Assembly: GCA_910574715.1 (NCBI GenBank)
Contig: CAJTCH010000001.1
Span: forward strand, 1-64,000
DNA: 64,000 bases
Origin: Lachnospiraceae bacterium
Lineage (GTDB): Bacteria; Bacillota; Clostridia; Lachnospirales; Lachnospiraceae
Reading direction: 5' to 3'
Shown in pieces: positions 42,543 through 51,599 of this stretch. Every line of letters starts with the position of its first letter. Within the stretch, counting starts at the first letter, position 1. A program made the translations under genes and the position numbers. Below the pieces are notes generated by a model, which searched no databases, was not told where the DNA came from, and saw only the letters and a list, made by a program, of their open reading frames with translations.

Positions 42543-44138
42543 TTGAAGAAATGTTTTAATGTAAACGGACCATGTTATTCGGATGAAAATTATATGGTCA
42601 ATCTGGATGAACGTATGATAAGAATAAAGGAACTGGTTGATAAGCAGAAGTATTTTGTGATAAACCGTGCCAGACAATATGGGAAAACAACAACGCTATG
42701 GGCATTGAGACAGTATCTAAAAGAGGAATATAATGTTCTTTCTACGAATTTTCAGCGAATGAGTTCGGCTGTTTTTTATGATGAACATACTTTTTCCAGA
42801 GAGTTTGCAAATATGATCGTCCGGATCATTAAAAATAAAAATCAGGAAATTTCCGGTTTTGCTAAAGAGGATATCCAGGCGTTGGAGAAAGCGGCCGCCG
42901 ATCATAGGATAAATATGGCGGATTTATTTTATTTACTCAGCAATCTTTGCGAAACATCCAGGAAGCCTGTAGTATTGATCATCGACGAAGTAGACAGTGC
43001 TTCGAATAACCAGGTTTTTCTTGATTTTCTGGGGCTGCTTCGAGGCTATTATCTGGAGAGAAAGCAAACTGCAATTTTTCATTCGGTTATTTTGGCCGGC
43101 GTATATGATATAAAGAATTTAAAACAAAAACTTCGTCCTGATGAAGTACAAAGATATAATAGTCCCTGGAATATTGCGGCTGATTTTGATATTGATATGA
43201 GCTTTTCTGTGAAAGATATTGAAGGGATGTTGTCGGAATATGAGAAGGATCATCAGACAGGAATGAATATCGAAAGAATGTCGGAAGCGATTTATGATTA
43301 TACTTCTGGTTATCCGTACCTGGTATCGAGAATCTGTTTGCTGTTGGATGAACAGATTGCAGGGAAAGCGGGATTTGAATCAACAAAATATATCTGGTCT
43401 GATGCAGGAATTGCGGAGGCTGTAAAGATTTTGTTGAATGAATCTAATACTTTATTTGATGATATGCGAAAGCAGATTGCCGGTTATCCGCAATTGAAGA
43501 AAATGCTGTATGCAATCTTGTTCTACGGGCAGAGTTTTGCCTACAATCCTGACAATTATGCGATTGATATCGGAAGAATGTTTGGATTTCTCGGAGAATG
43601 CAATGGACAGGCTGTCGTTGCAAATCGTGTATTTGAGACAAGAATCTATAATCTTTTCCTGTCTGAGGAATTATTGGATAATAAATCTTATATAGCAGCG
43701 TCCGAGATTAAGAATCAGTTTATCCGGGAAGGTTATTTGAACATGGATGTGGTCATGGCAAAATTTATGCAGCATTTTACAGAAGTTTATGCAGATAGTT
43801 CAGATACGTTTAAAGAAGAAAACGGGCGACGTCTTTTCTTGCTTTATTTAAAACCAATTATTAATGGAAAAGGAAATTATTATATAGAGGCGCAGACCAG
43901 AAATCAGCGCCGGACAGATGTAGTTATTGACTATCTCGGACAGCAGCATGTTGTAGAAATGAAAATATGGAGAGGGGAAGAGTATAATCGAAGAGGGGAA
44001 GAACAGTTGTTTGATTATCTCGAATATTATCATTTAGATAAAGGATACTTGCTGAGCTTTAATTTCAATAAAAAGAAACAGGCTGGCATAAAAGAAATTA
44101 ACCATAAAGGAAAACGGATTTTAGAAGTTGTGGTATAG
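42543..44138 (+). CDS. AAA-ATPase-like / PD-(D/E)XK nuclease fusion
   Basis: A 531-residue protein. The N-terminal ATPase domain has a degenerate P-loop RARQYGKTTTLWAL near residue 44 and Walker B PVVLIIDEVDSAS near 142. The C-terminal nuclease-like domain has RRTDVVIDYLGQQHVVEMKIWRGE near 460, a D-x(n)-E-x-K core. Such proteins are abundant in gut Lachnospiraceae and Bacteroidetes as accessory genes, with no settled function; nucleic-acid defence is one proposal. Start: TTG at 42543 with GGAGGTGA 5 nt before. An upstream ATG would place that ribosome site inside the gene. The gene is AT-rich relative to its neighbours, suggesting transfer. Confidence 0.85.
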   Translation: MKKCFNVNGPCYSDENYMVNLDERMIRIKELVDKQKYFVINRARQYGKTTTLWALRQYLKEEYNVLSTNFQRMSSAVFYDEHTFSREFANMIVRIIKNKNQEISGFAKEDIQALEKAAADHRINMADLFYLLSNLCETSRKPVVLIIDEVDSASNNQVFLDFLGLLRGYYLERKQTAIFHSVILAGVYDIKNLKQKLRPDEVQRYNSPWNIAADFDIDMSFSVKDIEGMLSEYEKDHQTGMNIERMSEAIYDYTSGYPYLVSRICLLLDEQIAGKAGFESTKYIWSDAGIAEAVKILLNESNTLFDDMRKQIAGYPQLKKMLYAILFYGQSFAYNPDNYAIDIGRMFGFLGECNGQAVVANRVFETRIYNLFLSEELLDNKSYIAASEIKNQFIREGYLNMDVVMAKFMQHFTEVYADSSDTFKEENGRRLFLLYLKPIINGKGNYYIEAQTRNQRRTDVVIDYLGQQHVVEMKIWRGEEYNRRGEEQLFDYLEYYHLDKGYLLSFNFNKKKQAGIKEINHKGKRILEVVV

Positions 44139-44268
44139 TATTCCATCCGGTCAGAACCGATATTTTTTACCTGCAAAATGACGGGACAAATGCTGAGGTT
44201 TATATTACACTGACTATAGACGGCACAGTAAGGCTTCATTTAAGAATATTTGACAAAGGCGGTGGAGA

Positions 44269-44356
44269 TATGGATTGGACAGAGCGTATGAACTAGGTAA
44301 AGCTGACATTTTACTGCCGTCTGCATTTTGAGATTGTGATGAAGGGAGTCGAGAAG
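44269..44356 (+). pseudogene. N-terminal scrap of an AraC-family regulator
   Basis: ATG at 44270 reads MDWTERMN then stop. Many AraC/GyrI-fusion regulators begin MDWIERMNQAIDYIE. The bases just before the next gene read CRLHFEIVMKGVEKMEY in frame with it, the usual linker from the AraC domain into the GyrI domain. About 100 codons of helix-turn-helix domain have been lost between the two pieces. Preceding sequence (44139-44268) is open in the same frame but unrecognised. Confidence 0.6.
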
Positions 44357-44812
44357 ATGGAATATACGATCATGGAACGGGAGGCTTTCAAGGTTCTGGG
44401 GATACGAAGGATTACACCTTACGGCGGCGGTACATGGGCTGTCGTGAAAGGCGACGGAAGCAACGGCAGAATCCAGGAATTAAGCGGTCGTTTTTTTGAC
44501 TTAGGTCTTTGCTTTGGGTTTGGAGAGGACGGAAGCAATGATTATATGTGCGCGGTAGAGTGGGAGGGTGACGAGGCGGAAGGCTTCGAAAGCTTTTCAT
44601 TTCCGCCGGCTGTGTGGCTTATCTTTGAGGCGAAGGGCAGAATATCCGATCATGTGCTTGGAAATGTATGGAAACGCATTAATCAGGAATTTCTGCCCAA
44701 CAGCAAGTACGTTAAATGTATGGCGACGATTGAGAAATATGTGATCTGGAACGAGGCGGAAGATTATTGCCACGTAGAGATCCAGATTCCGGTCAAGCTC
44801 AAAAAATCTTAG
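44357..44812 (+). CDS. GyrI-like effector-binding domain protein
   Basis: A 151-residue AraC-effector-binding/GyrI-like domain (EYTIMEREAFKVLGIRRI at the N-terminus, VWLIFEAKGRI near 88 and a YCHVEIQIPVK end). The domain binds small hydrophobic ligands. It seems to be the surviving C-terminal half of an AraC-type regulator whose DNA-binding domain was deleted (see the scrap upstream). GGGAG precedes the ATG, so it could still be translated as a stand-alone sensor or drug-binding protein. Confidence 0.75.
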   Translation: MEYTIMEREAFKVLGIRRITPYGGGTWAVVKGDGSNGRIQELSGRFFDLGLCFGFGEDGSNDYMCAVEWEGDEAEGFESFSFPPAVWLIFEAKGRISDHVLGNVWKRINQEFLPNSKYVKCMATIEKYVIWNEAEDYCHVEIQIPVKLKKS

Positions 44813-44830
44813 AATCTTACAATATTACTA

Positions 44831-45421
44831 TTACTTATCGCCGTTGATCTTCCGGATCACACGGCATGGATTGCCTACAGCCAGTGAATTCTCGGGGATA
44901 TCCTTTGTGACAACGCTTCCGGCTCCGATCACGGAGCCGTCGCCGATGGTTACGCCCGGCAGGACAATGACGCCGCCGCCCAGCCAGCATCCGTTTCCGA
45001 TTTTGATCGGCAGTGCATAGGTCTGGAATTTTTCCGATTGGGAATCCTGGTCCGGGATGTATCTTTCGGCAAATTCTACCGGATGCGTTGCCGTATAGAG
45101 CTGAACGTTTGATGCGATCAGCACGTTGCTGCCGATGGTGATCTCGTTACAGTCGACAAAGGTACAGTTCATATTCACAGATACATGATCTCCGATGTAA
45201 ATATTCCGCCCGTAATCACAGATAAAGGGCGATCCGACAGTCACATTTGCGCCGATTCCTCCGAATAATTGCTTCAGGATGTTGTATTTTTCTTCTTTCT
45301 GCTCATATGCAAGAGCATTGTACTCTTTCAAAAGCTTTCTTGCATGACCTTTGAAGCCCAAAAAGATGGGATCATGACAATCATAATATTCTCCTGCCAT
45401 ACATTTCTCTAATTCATTCAT
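44831..45421 (-). CDS. sugar O-acetyltransferase (maltose/galactoside acetyltransferase type)
   Basis: A 196-residue hexapeptide-repeat acetyltransferase using acetyl-CoA. An N-terminal Mac domain (EKCMAGEYYDCHDPIFLG) precedes the left-handed beta helix (NVTVGSPFICDYGRNIYIGD, then VLIASNVQLYTATHPV with the catalytic His). It closes with GAGSVVTKDIPENSLAVGNPCRVIRKI. The minus-strand GGAGGTGA fixes the ATG at 45421; the frame opens further upstream. It is transcribed away from the iol operon. Confidence 0.9.
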   Translation of the reverse strand: MNELEKCMAGEYYDCHDPIFLGFKGHARKLLKEYNALAYEQKEEKYNILKQLFGGIGANVTVGSPFICDYGRNIYIGDHVSVNMNCTFVDCNEITIGSNVLIASNVQLYTATHPVEFAERYIPDQDSQSEKFQTYALPIKIGNGCWLGGGVIVLPGVTIGDGSVIGAGSVVTKDIPENSLAVGNPCRVIRKINGDK

Positions 45422-45477
45422 AGGCTCACCTCCATGATTGATTTGATTATATCCTAATTTACTCCTATTTGACAAGA

Positions 45478-45702
45478 GCACGCTTAATAGAAAATCCAAA
45501 GTGTTTGCTTTTAAATGCGTGCTATTTGCGTGCTATAGATTGTGTGTGTTTGTAGGAAATATACAAATAAAAACCACAATATTTGTATATAATATGGGAA
45601 TTTCAAAATCTTGAAAATAATACTTGAAATTTTTGTACACGCGTGCTATTGTATAGACATCAAATAAACACGCAATAAAGCACGCAAATGAAAATAGCAC
45701 GC
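45478..45702 (+). promoter_or_regulatory. iol leader with clustered GCACGC/GCGTGC half-sites and promoter
   Basis: Hexamers GCACGC or GCGTGC start at 45478, 45517, 45528, 45641, 45680 and 45697, with a near-match ACACGC at 45668. A promoter fits TTGAAA 45624-45629, 17 bp, TATTGT 45647-45652, with half-sites on the spacer/-10 boundary and downstream, where a repressor would block transcription. An inverted repeat AATTTCAA (45599-45606) / TTGAAATT (45624-45631) overlaps the -35. Confidence 0.6.
45517..45593. repeat. dispersed 77-bp repeat, copy 2
   Basis: Counterpart of 37192-37268. It carries two GCGTGCTAT units 11 bp apart and ends in TATAAT (45588-45593). It lies upstream of iolC. Confidence 0.75.
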
Positions 45703-45722
45703 AGAGAATGGAGGAAGCAAAG

Positions 45723-46757
45723 ATGAAATATGTAGAGTTCGATTCATCCAGACCGATGGATCTGGTATTGTTGGGAAGGGTGGCAATTGATTTCAACCCG
45801 GCTTACAACGACCAGGTGAAGGAAGAGTTCAAGCCATTGAAGAAGGTACATATGTTTGAGAAGTTTGTGGGAGGTTCACCGGCGAATATTGCAGTAGGCG
45901 TTACCCGCCACGGCATGAAGGCAGGCTTCCTTGGCAAGGTATCCGACGATCAGTTCGGAGATTATGTAGTGGATTATTTTGACGAGCAGGGAATCGACAC
46001 TTCACACATCACCAGATGCACCAACGGCGAGAAGTTAGGGCTTACATTTACCGAGATGTTATCTCCGAAGGAGAGCAGTATCCTGATGTACCGCAACTGC
46101 ATCGCTGACTTACAGCTCCATGTGGACGACATCGACGAAGAGTACATCAAGAATGCGAAGGCTATCCTGATCTCCGGTACGGCTCTTTCGGAGAGTCCGT
46201 CAAGGGAGGCGGCGATCAAGGCGGTGATGCTGGCGAAGAAGAATGACACGAAGGTGATCTTCGATATCGACTACAGGGAATACAATTGGAAGAACAGTGA
46301 TGAGATCTCTATCTACTATTCTATCGTAGCGAAGGAAGCGGACATCATCATGGGCTCCAGAGAAGAGTTTGACCTGACGGAGAAATTAATCAAACCAGGC
46401 ATGACAGACGAGGAGAGCGCGGCGCTGTGGCAGGGTTACAATGCGAAGATCGTTGTGATCAAGCATGGTATGAAGGGATCGACGGCATACACCTGCGACG
46501 GACAGAAGTTCAGCATCAAACCGTTCCCGGTAACGGCGAGAAAAGGCTTTGGCGGCGGCGACGGATATGGTTCTGGTTTCTTATATGGATTGTATCAGGG
46601 ATGGGAGATCATCGACTGTCTGGAATTCGGTTCTGCGGAAGCATCTATGATGGTAAGAAGCAACAATTGTTCCGATTCCCTTCCGGGACCGGATGCGGTG
46701 CACGCATTTATTAAGGAAGAGAAAGAACAGTTCGGCGAGATGATCGCAAGAGTATAG
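45723..46757 (+). CDS. iolC: 5-dehydro-2-deoxygluconokinase
   Basis: Phosphorylates 2-deoxy-5-keto-gluconate in myo-inositol catabolism. A 344-residue PfkB-family sugar kinase. N-terminal GGSPANIAVGVTRHG near residue 50. The second signature reads KGFGGGDGYGSGFLYGL near 274, with GGGD where most PfkB kinases have GAGD; the catalytic Asp is kept. GGAGG at 45710-45714 favours the ATG at 45723. First gene of iolCDBA-J, behind a leader with repeated GCACGC sites. Confidence 0.94.
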   Translation: MKYVEFDSSRPMDLVLLGRVAIDFNPAYNDQVKEEFKPLKKVHMFEKFVGGSPANIAVGVTRHGMKAGFLGKVSDDQFGDYVVDYFDEQGIDTSHITRCTNGEKLGLTFTEMLSPKESSILMYRNCIADLQLHVDDIDEEYIKNAKAILISGTALSESPSREAAIKAVMLAKKNDTKVIFDIDYREYNWKNSDEISIYYSIVAKEADIIMGSREEFDLTEKLIKPGMTDEESAALWQGYNAKIVVIKHGMKGSTAYTCDGQKFSIKPFPVTARKGFGGGDGYGSGFLYGLYQGWEIIDCLEFGSAEASMMVRSNNCSDSLPGPDAVHAFIKEEKEQFGEMIARV

Positions 46758-46845
46758 ATAGAGCAGATTAATATATGTAGAACAAATCAGAGTTTAGGAC
46801 AGATTAATATTTGGAATAGAAAGAGATAGAAGGAGAGGAAAAGAG

Positions 46846-48777
46846 ATGGTTAAAACAGTAAGAATGACCGTAGCACAGGCAATTGTGAAGTTCCTGGATA
46901 ACCAGTATGTTTCCATGGACGGCAAGGAGACAAAGTTTGTAGAAGGATTCTTCACCATATTCGGGCATGGTATCGCAGTAGGATTAGGAGAAGCGCTCGA
47001 CTCAAATCCGGGGAACTTAAGAGTTCTCCAGGGAAGGAATGAGCAGGGCATGTGCCATGTGGCAACAGCATTTGCGAAGCAGAGCAACCGCAGAAGGATC
47101 ATCCCTTGCGCATCTTCTGTAGGCCCCGGCGCGGCGAATATGGTAACGGCATGTGCCACCGCAACGGTAAATAACATTCCGCTTCTGGTGTTCCCGGCGG
47201 ATACCTTTGCATCACGCCAGCCAGATCCGGTGCTTCAGCAGTTAGAGCAGAGCAACAGCCTTGCAACGACTACCAACGACGCGTTCAAGCCAGTGTGCAA
47301 ATACTGGGATAGGATCACAAGACCGGAGATGATCATGACGGCGCTCATCAATGCCATGCGTGTCCTGACGGATCCGGCGGAGACGGGAGCCTGCTGTATC
47401 GGTCTTTGCCAGGATGTAGAGGGCGAGTCCTATGATTTCCCGGAATATTTCTTCGAGAAGAGAGTGCACAGGATCACAAGACCGGCAGCGGTAGAAGAGG
47501 AATTAGAAGACATTGCAAAGATCATTGCGGGAGCGAAGAAGCCGCTGGTGATCGTAGGAGGCGGAGTACGCTTCTCAGAGGCGGGAGAGGTCGTAGAGCA
47601 GTTCTGTGAGGAATTCAAGATTCCGTTCGGCGAGAGCCAGGGAGGAAAGAGCGCATGTAAGTCAAGCCATCCATACTGCCTGGGCGGAATCGGTGTGACC
47701 GGTACATATGCATCCAACGTGATCGCAAAGGACGCGGACGTAGTGATCGCCATCGGTTCCAGACTGTCTGATTTTACGACCAGCTCCAAGTGGCTGTTTA
47801 AAGATGAGAATGTGAAATTCGTTACTATTAATAATTCCAGATACCACGCATATAAGATGGATGCTGTGAAGGCTGTGGGCGACGCGAAGGCGACGGTAAC
47901 GGCGCTGTCAGAGAAGCTTCGCGCCAGAGGTTATGTATCTGCTTACTCAGGAGAGATCGAGGAAGCGAAGGGCGCATGGGATAAGGAGATGGCAAGGCTT
48001 GGCGCCATCGAGTACACCGGGGATGATTTCGAGCCGATGATCAAGGCAAGAGATCCAAGGACGATCCCGGAATTCGTGAAGCTTACAGACGGAAAGATCA
48101 CACAGACGGCTGCGCTTGCGGCGATCCGCAGAGTCATCGACGAGGATGCGACGATCATCACGGCAGGCGGTTCCCTTCCAAGCTGTATGCAGAGGGTTTG
48201 GACCACAGATAAGCGCGGCGGTTATCATGCAGAATACGGTTATTCCTGTATGGGATACGAGGTGGCGGCAACTCTCGGCGTGAAGTTTGCGGAGCCAGAC
48301 AATGAAGTCTACTGTGTAGTGGGAGATTCCAGCTTCCAGATGCTCCACAGCGAGATCATGACCATCATGCAGGAGCGGAAGAAGGTAAATATCCTGGTAT
48401 TCGATAACTGTGGATTCGGATGTATCAACAATCTGGAGATGAACCACGGAATCGGAAGCCTTGCGACAGAGTTCCGTTACACGGACGGCAAGAAGCCTTG
48501 CGGCGACTTGATTCCGGTTGACTATGCTAAGGTTGCAGAAGGTTACGGCCTTAAGTCCTATACCTGTAAGACCATCGCTGAACTGGAAGCGGCGCTTGAA
48601 GATGCGAAGAAGCAGGAAATCGCTTGTCTCTTCGATCTGAAGGTCATTCCAAAGACCATGACGGACGGATATGAGTCCTGGTGGAATGTAGGTCTTGCGG
48701 ATGTATCGGAGAAGGAGTCTGTCAGAGCAGCGTGGGAGGGTGTTAAGACAGGCAGAGAAGCAGCCAGAGATTATTAA
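46846..48777 (+). CDS. iolD: 3D-(3,5/4)-trihydroxycyclohexane-1,2-dione hydrolase
   Basis: Thiamine-diphosphate enzyme that opens the inositol-derived ring to 5-deoxy-glucuronate. At 643 residues it is full length with the three-domain fold of acetolactate-synthase relatives. The N-terminal PYR domain has GNLRVLQGRNEQGMCHVATA near 57 with the catalytic Glu. The C-terminal diphosphate domain has VVGDSSFQMLHSEIMT near 490 and FDNCGFGCINNLEMNHG near 520. It follows iolC by 88 nt with GGAGAGG before the ATG. Confidence 0.96.
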   Translation: MVKTVRMTVAQAIVKFLDNQYVSMDGKETKFVEGFFTIFGHGIAVGLGEALDSNPGNLRVLQGRNEQGMCHVATAFAKQSNRRRIIPCASSVGPGAANMVTACATATVNNIPLLVFPADTFASRQPDPVLQQLEQSNSLATTTNDAFKPVCKYWDRITRPEMIMTALINAMRVLTDPAETGACCIGLCQDVEGESYDFPEYFFEKRVHRITRPAAVEEELEDIAKIIAGAKKPLVIVGGGVRFSEAGEVVEQFCEEFKIPFGESQGGKSACKSSHPYCLGGIGVTGTYASNVIAKDADVVIAIGSRLSDFTTSSKWLFKDENVKFVTINNSRYHAYKMDAVKAVGDAKATVTALSEKLRARGYVSAYSGEIEEAKGAWDKEMARLGAIEYTGDDFEPMIKARDPRTIPEFVKLTDGKITQTAALAAIRRVIDEDATIITAGGSLPSCMQRVWTTDKRGGYHAEYGYSCMGYEVAATLGVKFAEPDNEVYCVVGDSSFQMLHSEIMTIMQERKKVNILVFDNCGFGCINNLEMNHGIGSLATEFRYTDGKKPCGDLIPVDYAKVAEGYGLKSYTCKTIAELEAALEDAKKQEIACLFDLKVIPKTMTDGYESWWNVGLADVSEKESVRAAWEGVKTGREAARDY

Positions 48778-48818
48778 TATCAGCAGGCAGGAAAATATAG
48801 AAGGAGGCATGGCATCAG

Positions 48819-49604
48819 ATGAGCAAAGTATTTGGCTATCCAGAGTTTGACGATAAGGGCGAGATGATCCTTACCACTTATGACAATGAATATAAAGCAA
48901 TGATGATGGATATCCGTGTATATCGGATGAAAGCGGGCGAAGTAAGGAAGTTTCAAAGAGACGGAGAAGAGACTGCGGTCCTTCTCCTGTCAGGAGATCT
49001 TAACTTCGCATGGGAAGATAAGAAGGAGACCGTTACCAGAAAGGACGTATTTACAGAAGGGCCATGGTGCGTTCATGTAAGTACGGGCGTGGAAGTGGAA
49101 GTGACAGCCAACGCCGAGACCGAGATCCTGGTACAGTGCACGCACAATGACAAGACATTTGCAAGCCGCCTGTATACGCCGGAGGATGCTCCGTGGGGTT
49201 ACTCAAGCGTAGGCAAATTCGGCAACGTGGCAAAGCGCCGCGTGAATACCATCTTTGACCATGACATTTCACCGGAATCCAACATGGTACTTGGCGAGGT
49301 CCTGAATGACAGAGGAAACTGGTCGGGGTATCTTCCGCACAGACATCCGCAGCCGGAGACGTACCTGTTCAAATTCGACCGGCCGGAAGGTTTCGGAGCA
49401 AGCTTCGTGGGCGACCAGGTGTTTAAGAGCGTGAACAACAGCTTTTCCGCGATACCGGGCGGAGAGCTTCATCCGCAGGCTGTTGCGCCGGGATTCCAGA
49501 TGTATACCTGCTGGATGATCCGCCATATCGACGGTAATCCGTGGCTTCAGACGGACCGCTGCGAGGATGAGAGATATACATGGATGCATGACGCGAATTT
49601 CTGA
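48819..49604 (+). CDS. iolB: 5-deoxy-glucuronate isomerase
   Basis: Converts 5-deoxy-glucuronate to 2-deoxy-5-keto-gluconate, the substrate of IolC. A 261-residue bicupin; metal-site blocks include LPHRHPQPETYLFKFDRPEG near 171 and the His of ELHPQAVAPGFQMY near 221. AGGAGG precedes the ATG. It is located in the expected pathway order after iolD. Confidence 0.95.
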   Translation: MSKVFGYPEFDDKGEMILTTYDNEYKAMMMDIRVYRMKAGEVRKFQRDGEETAVLLLSGDLNFAWEDKKETVTRKDVFTEGPWCVHVSTGVEVEVTANAETEILVQCTHNDKTFASRLYTPEDAPWGYSSVGKFGNVAKRRVNTIFDHDISPESNMVLGEVLNDRGNWSGYLPHRHPQPETYLFKFDRPEGFGASFVGDQVFKSVNNSFSAIPGGELHPQAVAPGFQMYTCWMIRHIDGNPWLQTDRCEDERYTWMHDANF

Positions 49605-49668
49605 TGTAAGTATCAAATAGCATCCAAAAAAGTATAAAAATAAAAATATCATATAAAGGAGAACAAGC

Positions 49669-51189
49669 ATGGAAAAATTAAAAGTATTTATCAACGGCGA
49701 ATTTGTTGAATCCAAGACAGACGTGTGGTATGACCTCCACAATCCGTCTACCGGAGAGATCACCGGACAGGCTCCCTGCTGTACAACAGAAGAGGTAGAG
49801 GCTGCGGTTCAGGCTGCAAAGGCTGCATTCCCGGGATGGAGCGGCACTCCTGCGATCAAGAGAGCGCAGATCATGTACAAGATCCGCGAACTGATCATCC
49901 GCGACTATGAGGAACTGACCTACACGGTAGCAGAAGAGAACGGCAAGACCTGGGGCGAGGCTGACGGCGACGTTGCAAAGGCGAAGGAAGGAACAGAGCT
50001 TGCAACACAGGTTACGTCTCTGATGATGGGCGAATCCATGATGGATGCTTCCCGCGGATACGACACTGTAAAATACCGCGAGCCGCTCGGCGTATTTGCA
50101 GGGATCGCACCTGTAAACTTCCCGGCTATGATCCCGTTTGGATGGATGGCTCCTACCTGTATCGCAACCGGTAATACTATGGTGCTTAAGGCGGCTTCCC
50201 TGACACCAAGGACGGCGCTTAAGCTTGCCGCGATCTACAAGGAAGCAGGCGTGCCGGACGGCGTTATCAACGTGATTACCTGCTCAAGGAACGAGGTTGA
50301 CCTGCTCCTGAACCATAAGGACATCAGAGGAATTTCTTTCGTAGGTTCTACTCCGGTAGGCAAGTCCGTTTACCAGAGAGGCGCGGCGAACGGCAAACGT
50401 GTGCAGGCTCTCTGCCAGGCTAAGAATCACGCGCTGGTAATGGCAGACTGTGCGCTTGAAAGAACCGTTGCAGGCGTGATCAACTCTGCATTTGGATGTG
50501 CAGGACAGAGATGTATGGCGCTTAGCTGTATCGTTGTTGAGGAAGCGATCGCAGACAAATTTGTTGAAGAGCTTGTAAGACAGGCAAAACAGGTGATCCC
50601 GACCAAGGCTTATGACAGATCCCACGCAAAGGGCGTGAAGACCATCGGACCGATCACGTATGAGAAGCATTATCAGGAAGTGCTCCGCGATATCCAGAAG
50701 GGAATCGACGAAGGCGCGAAGCTGGTACTTGACGGACGCAACCCGGAATTGCCGGAAGATATGAAGAACGGTTACTTTGTGGCTCCGACGATCTTCGATC
50801 ACGTGACACAGGAGATGAGCATCGGACGCGAGGAGATCTTTGCTCCGGTCCTTACTGTAAAACGCTGCAAAGACTTTGAAGAAGGTCTTGCTATGATGAA
50901 TGAGAATCCATATGCAAATGGTTCCGTGATCTATACGCAGAGCGGATACTTTGCACGTCAGTTCACGAGATATACGGACGGCGGTATGGTCGGCGTAAAC
51001 GTAGGCGTTCCGGTTCCGATCGGATTCTTCCCATTCTCCGGCCACAAGGATTCCTTCTTCGGAGATCTTCACTGTCTGGGCAAGGATGCTTACCGCTTCT
51101 TTACCGAGTCAAAGACCGTGACCACACACTGGTTCGACGAGGAAGAGAAGAAGACCATCGAAGTATCCACATGGGACGGAACGATCTAA
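49669..51189 (+). CDS. iolA: CoA-acylating methylmalonate/malonate-semialdehyde dehydrogenase
   Basis: Oxidises malonate semialdehyde to acetyl-CoA and CO2 with NAD+ and CoA, the last step of the inositol pathway. A 506-residue aldehyde dehydrogenase of the MmsA type. Visible: APVNFPAMIPFGWMAPTC near 149 (substrate-pocket Asn), FVGSTPVGKSVY near 222, the catalytic Cys in CAGQRCMALS near 281 and FFPFSGHKDSFFGDL near 450. AAAGGAG precedes the ATG. A GC-rich hairpin follows at 51213. Confidence 0.95.
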   Translation: MEKLKVFINGEFVESKTDVWYDLHNPSTGEITGQAPCCTTEEVEAAVQAAKAAFPGWSGTPAIKRAQIMYKIRELIIRDYEELTYTVAEENGKTWGEADGDVAKAKEGTELATQVTSLMMGESMMDASRGYDTVKYREPLGVFAGIAPVNFPAMIPFGWMAPTCIATGNTMVLKAASLTPRTALKLAAIYKEAGVPDGVINVITCSRNEVDLLLNHKDIRGISFVGSTPVGKSVYQRGAANGKRVQALCQAKNHALVMADCALERTVAGVINSAFGCAGQRCMALSCIVVEEAIADKFVEELVRQAKQVIPTKAYDRSHAKGVKTIGPITYEKHYQEVLRDIQKGIDEGAKLVLDGRNPELPEDMKNGYFVAPTIFDHVTQEMSIGREEIFAPVLTVKRCKDFEEGLAMMNENPYANGSVIYTQSGYFARQFTRYTDGGMVGVNVGVPVPIGFFPFSGHKDSFFGDLHCLGKDAYRFFTESKTVTTHWFDEEEKKTIEVSTWDGTI

Positions 51190-51212
51190 CAGTACGTTTG
51201 TTATAAGAATAC

Positions 51213-51246
51213 AGCCGGTCCGGTCTATATAAGGCCGGGCCGGTAT
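51213..51246 (+). terminator. GC-rich hairpin after iolA
   Basis: GCCGGTCCGGTC / GGCCGGGCCGGT stem with G-U pairs and a TATATAA loop, followed by ATTCATTATC. The weak T-run suggests partial termination or mRNA stabilisation, with iolJ still to be transcribed. Confidence 0.45.
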
Positions 51247-51278
51247 TCATTATCAGGCGGTTTATAACGGAAAAAGAA

Positions 51279-51599
51279 ATGAAACAGGATTGGAATGAAA
51301 GACATGATACTTACAGGAACACAGAAGAAAAAGAGAATTTTAATGATGTCATGTTCGGAATCGTGATCGCAACCTTCGGCGCGCCTGTGATCACAGGCGT
51401 GGTTACCGGGAAAGGCTACGGGATGCAGGCAGTATTTGCGATCGGAGCGGCATTCGCAGCGCTTGCACTGATCTGCATGGTGCTTCTTGGAAAGGAATTA
51501 AACCAGTCAAAACATAAAAGAGTAAGTGTCAACAGTTATAAGGAGGAGAAGAAAAATGGCTTTGGTAACAATGAAAAAACTGTTAGAGCAGGCAAGTAA
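51279..51599 (+). pseudogene. C-terminal remnant of a membrane transporter
   Basis: Reads two hydrophobic helices, FGIVIATFGAPVITGVV and GMQAVFAIGAAFAALALICM, then VLLGKELNQSKHKR. This is the look of the last helices of a major-facilitator transporter. Before them is a hydrophilic stretch (KQDWNERHDTYRNTEEKENF) unlike a transporter. The frame runs past the HKR tail into the start of iolJ. Most likely the 3' relic of an inositol/sugar permease gene; a small two-helix protein is the alternative. Confidence 0.5.
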
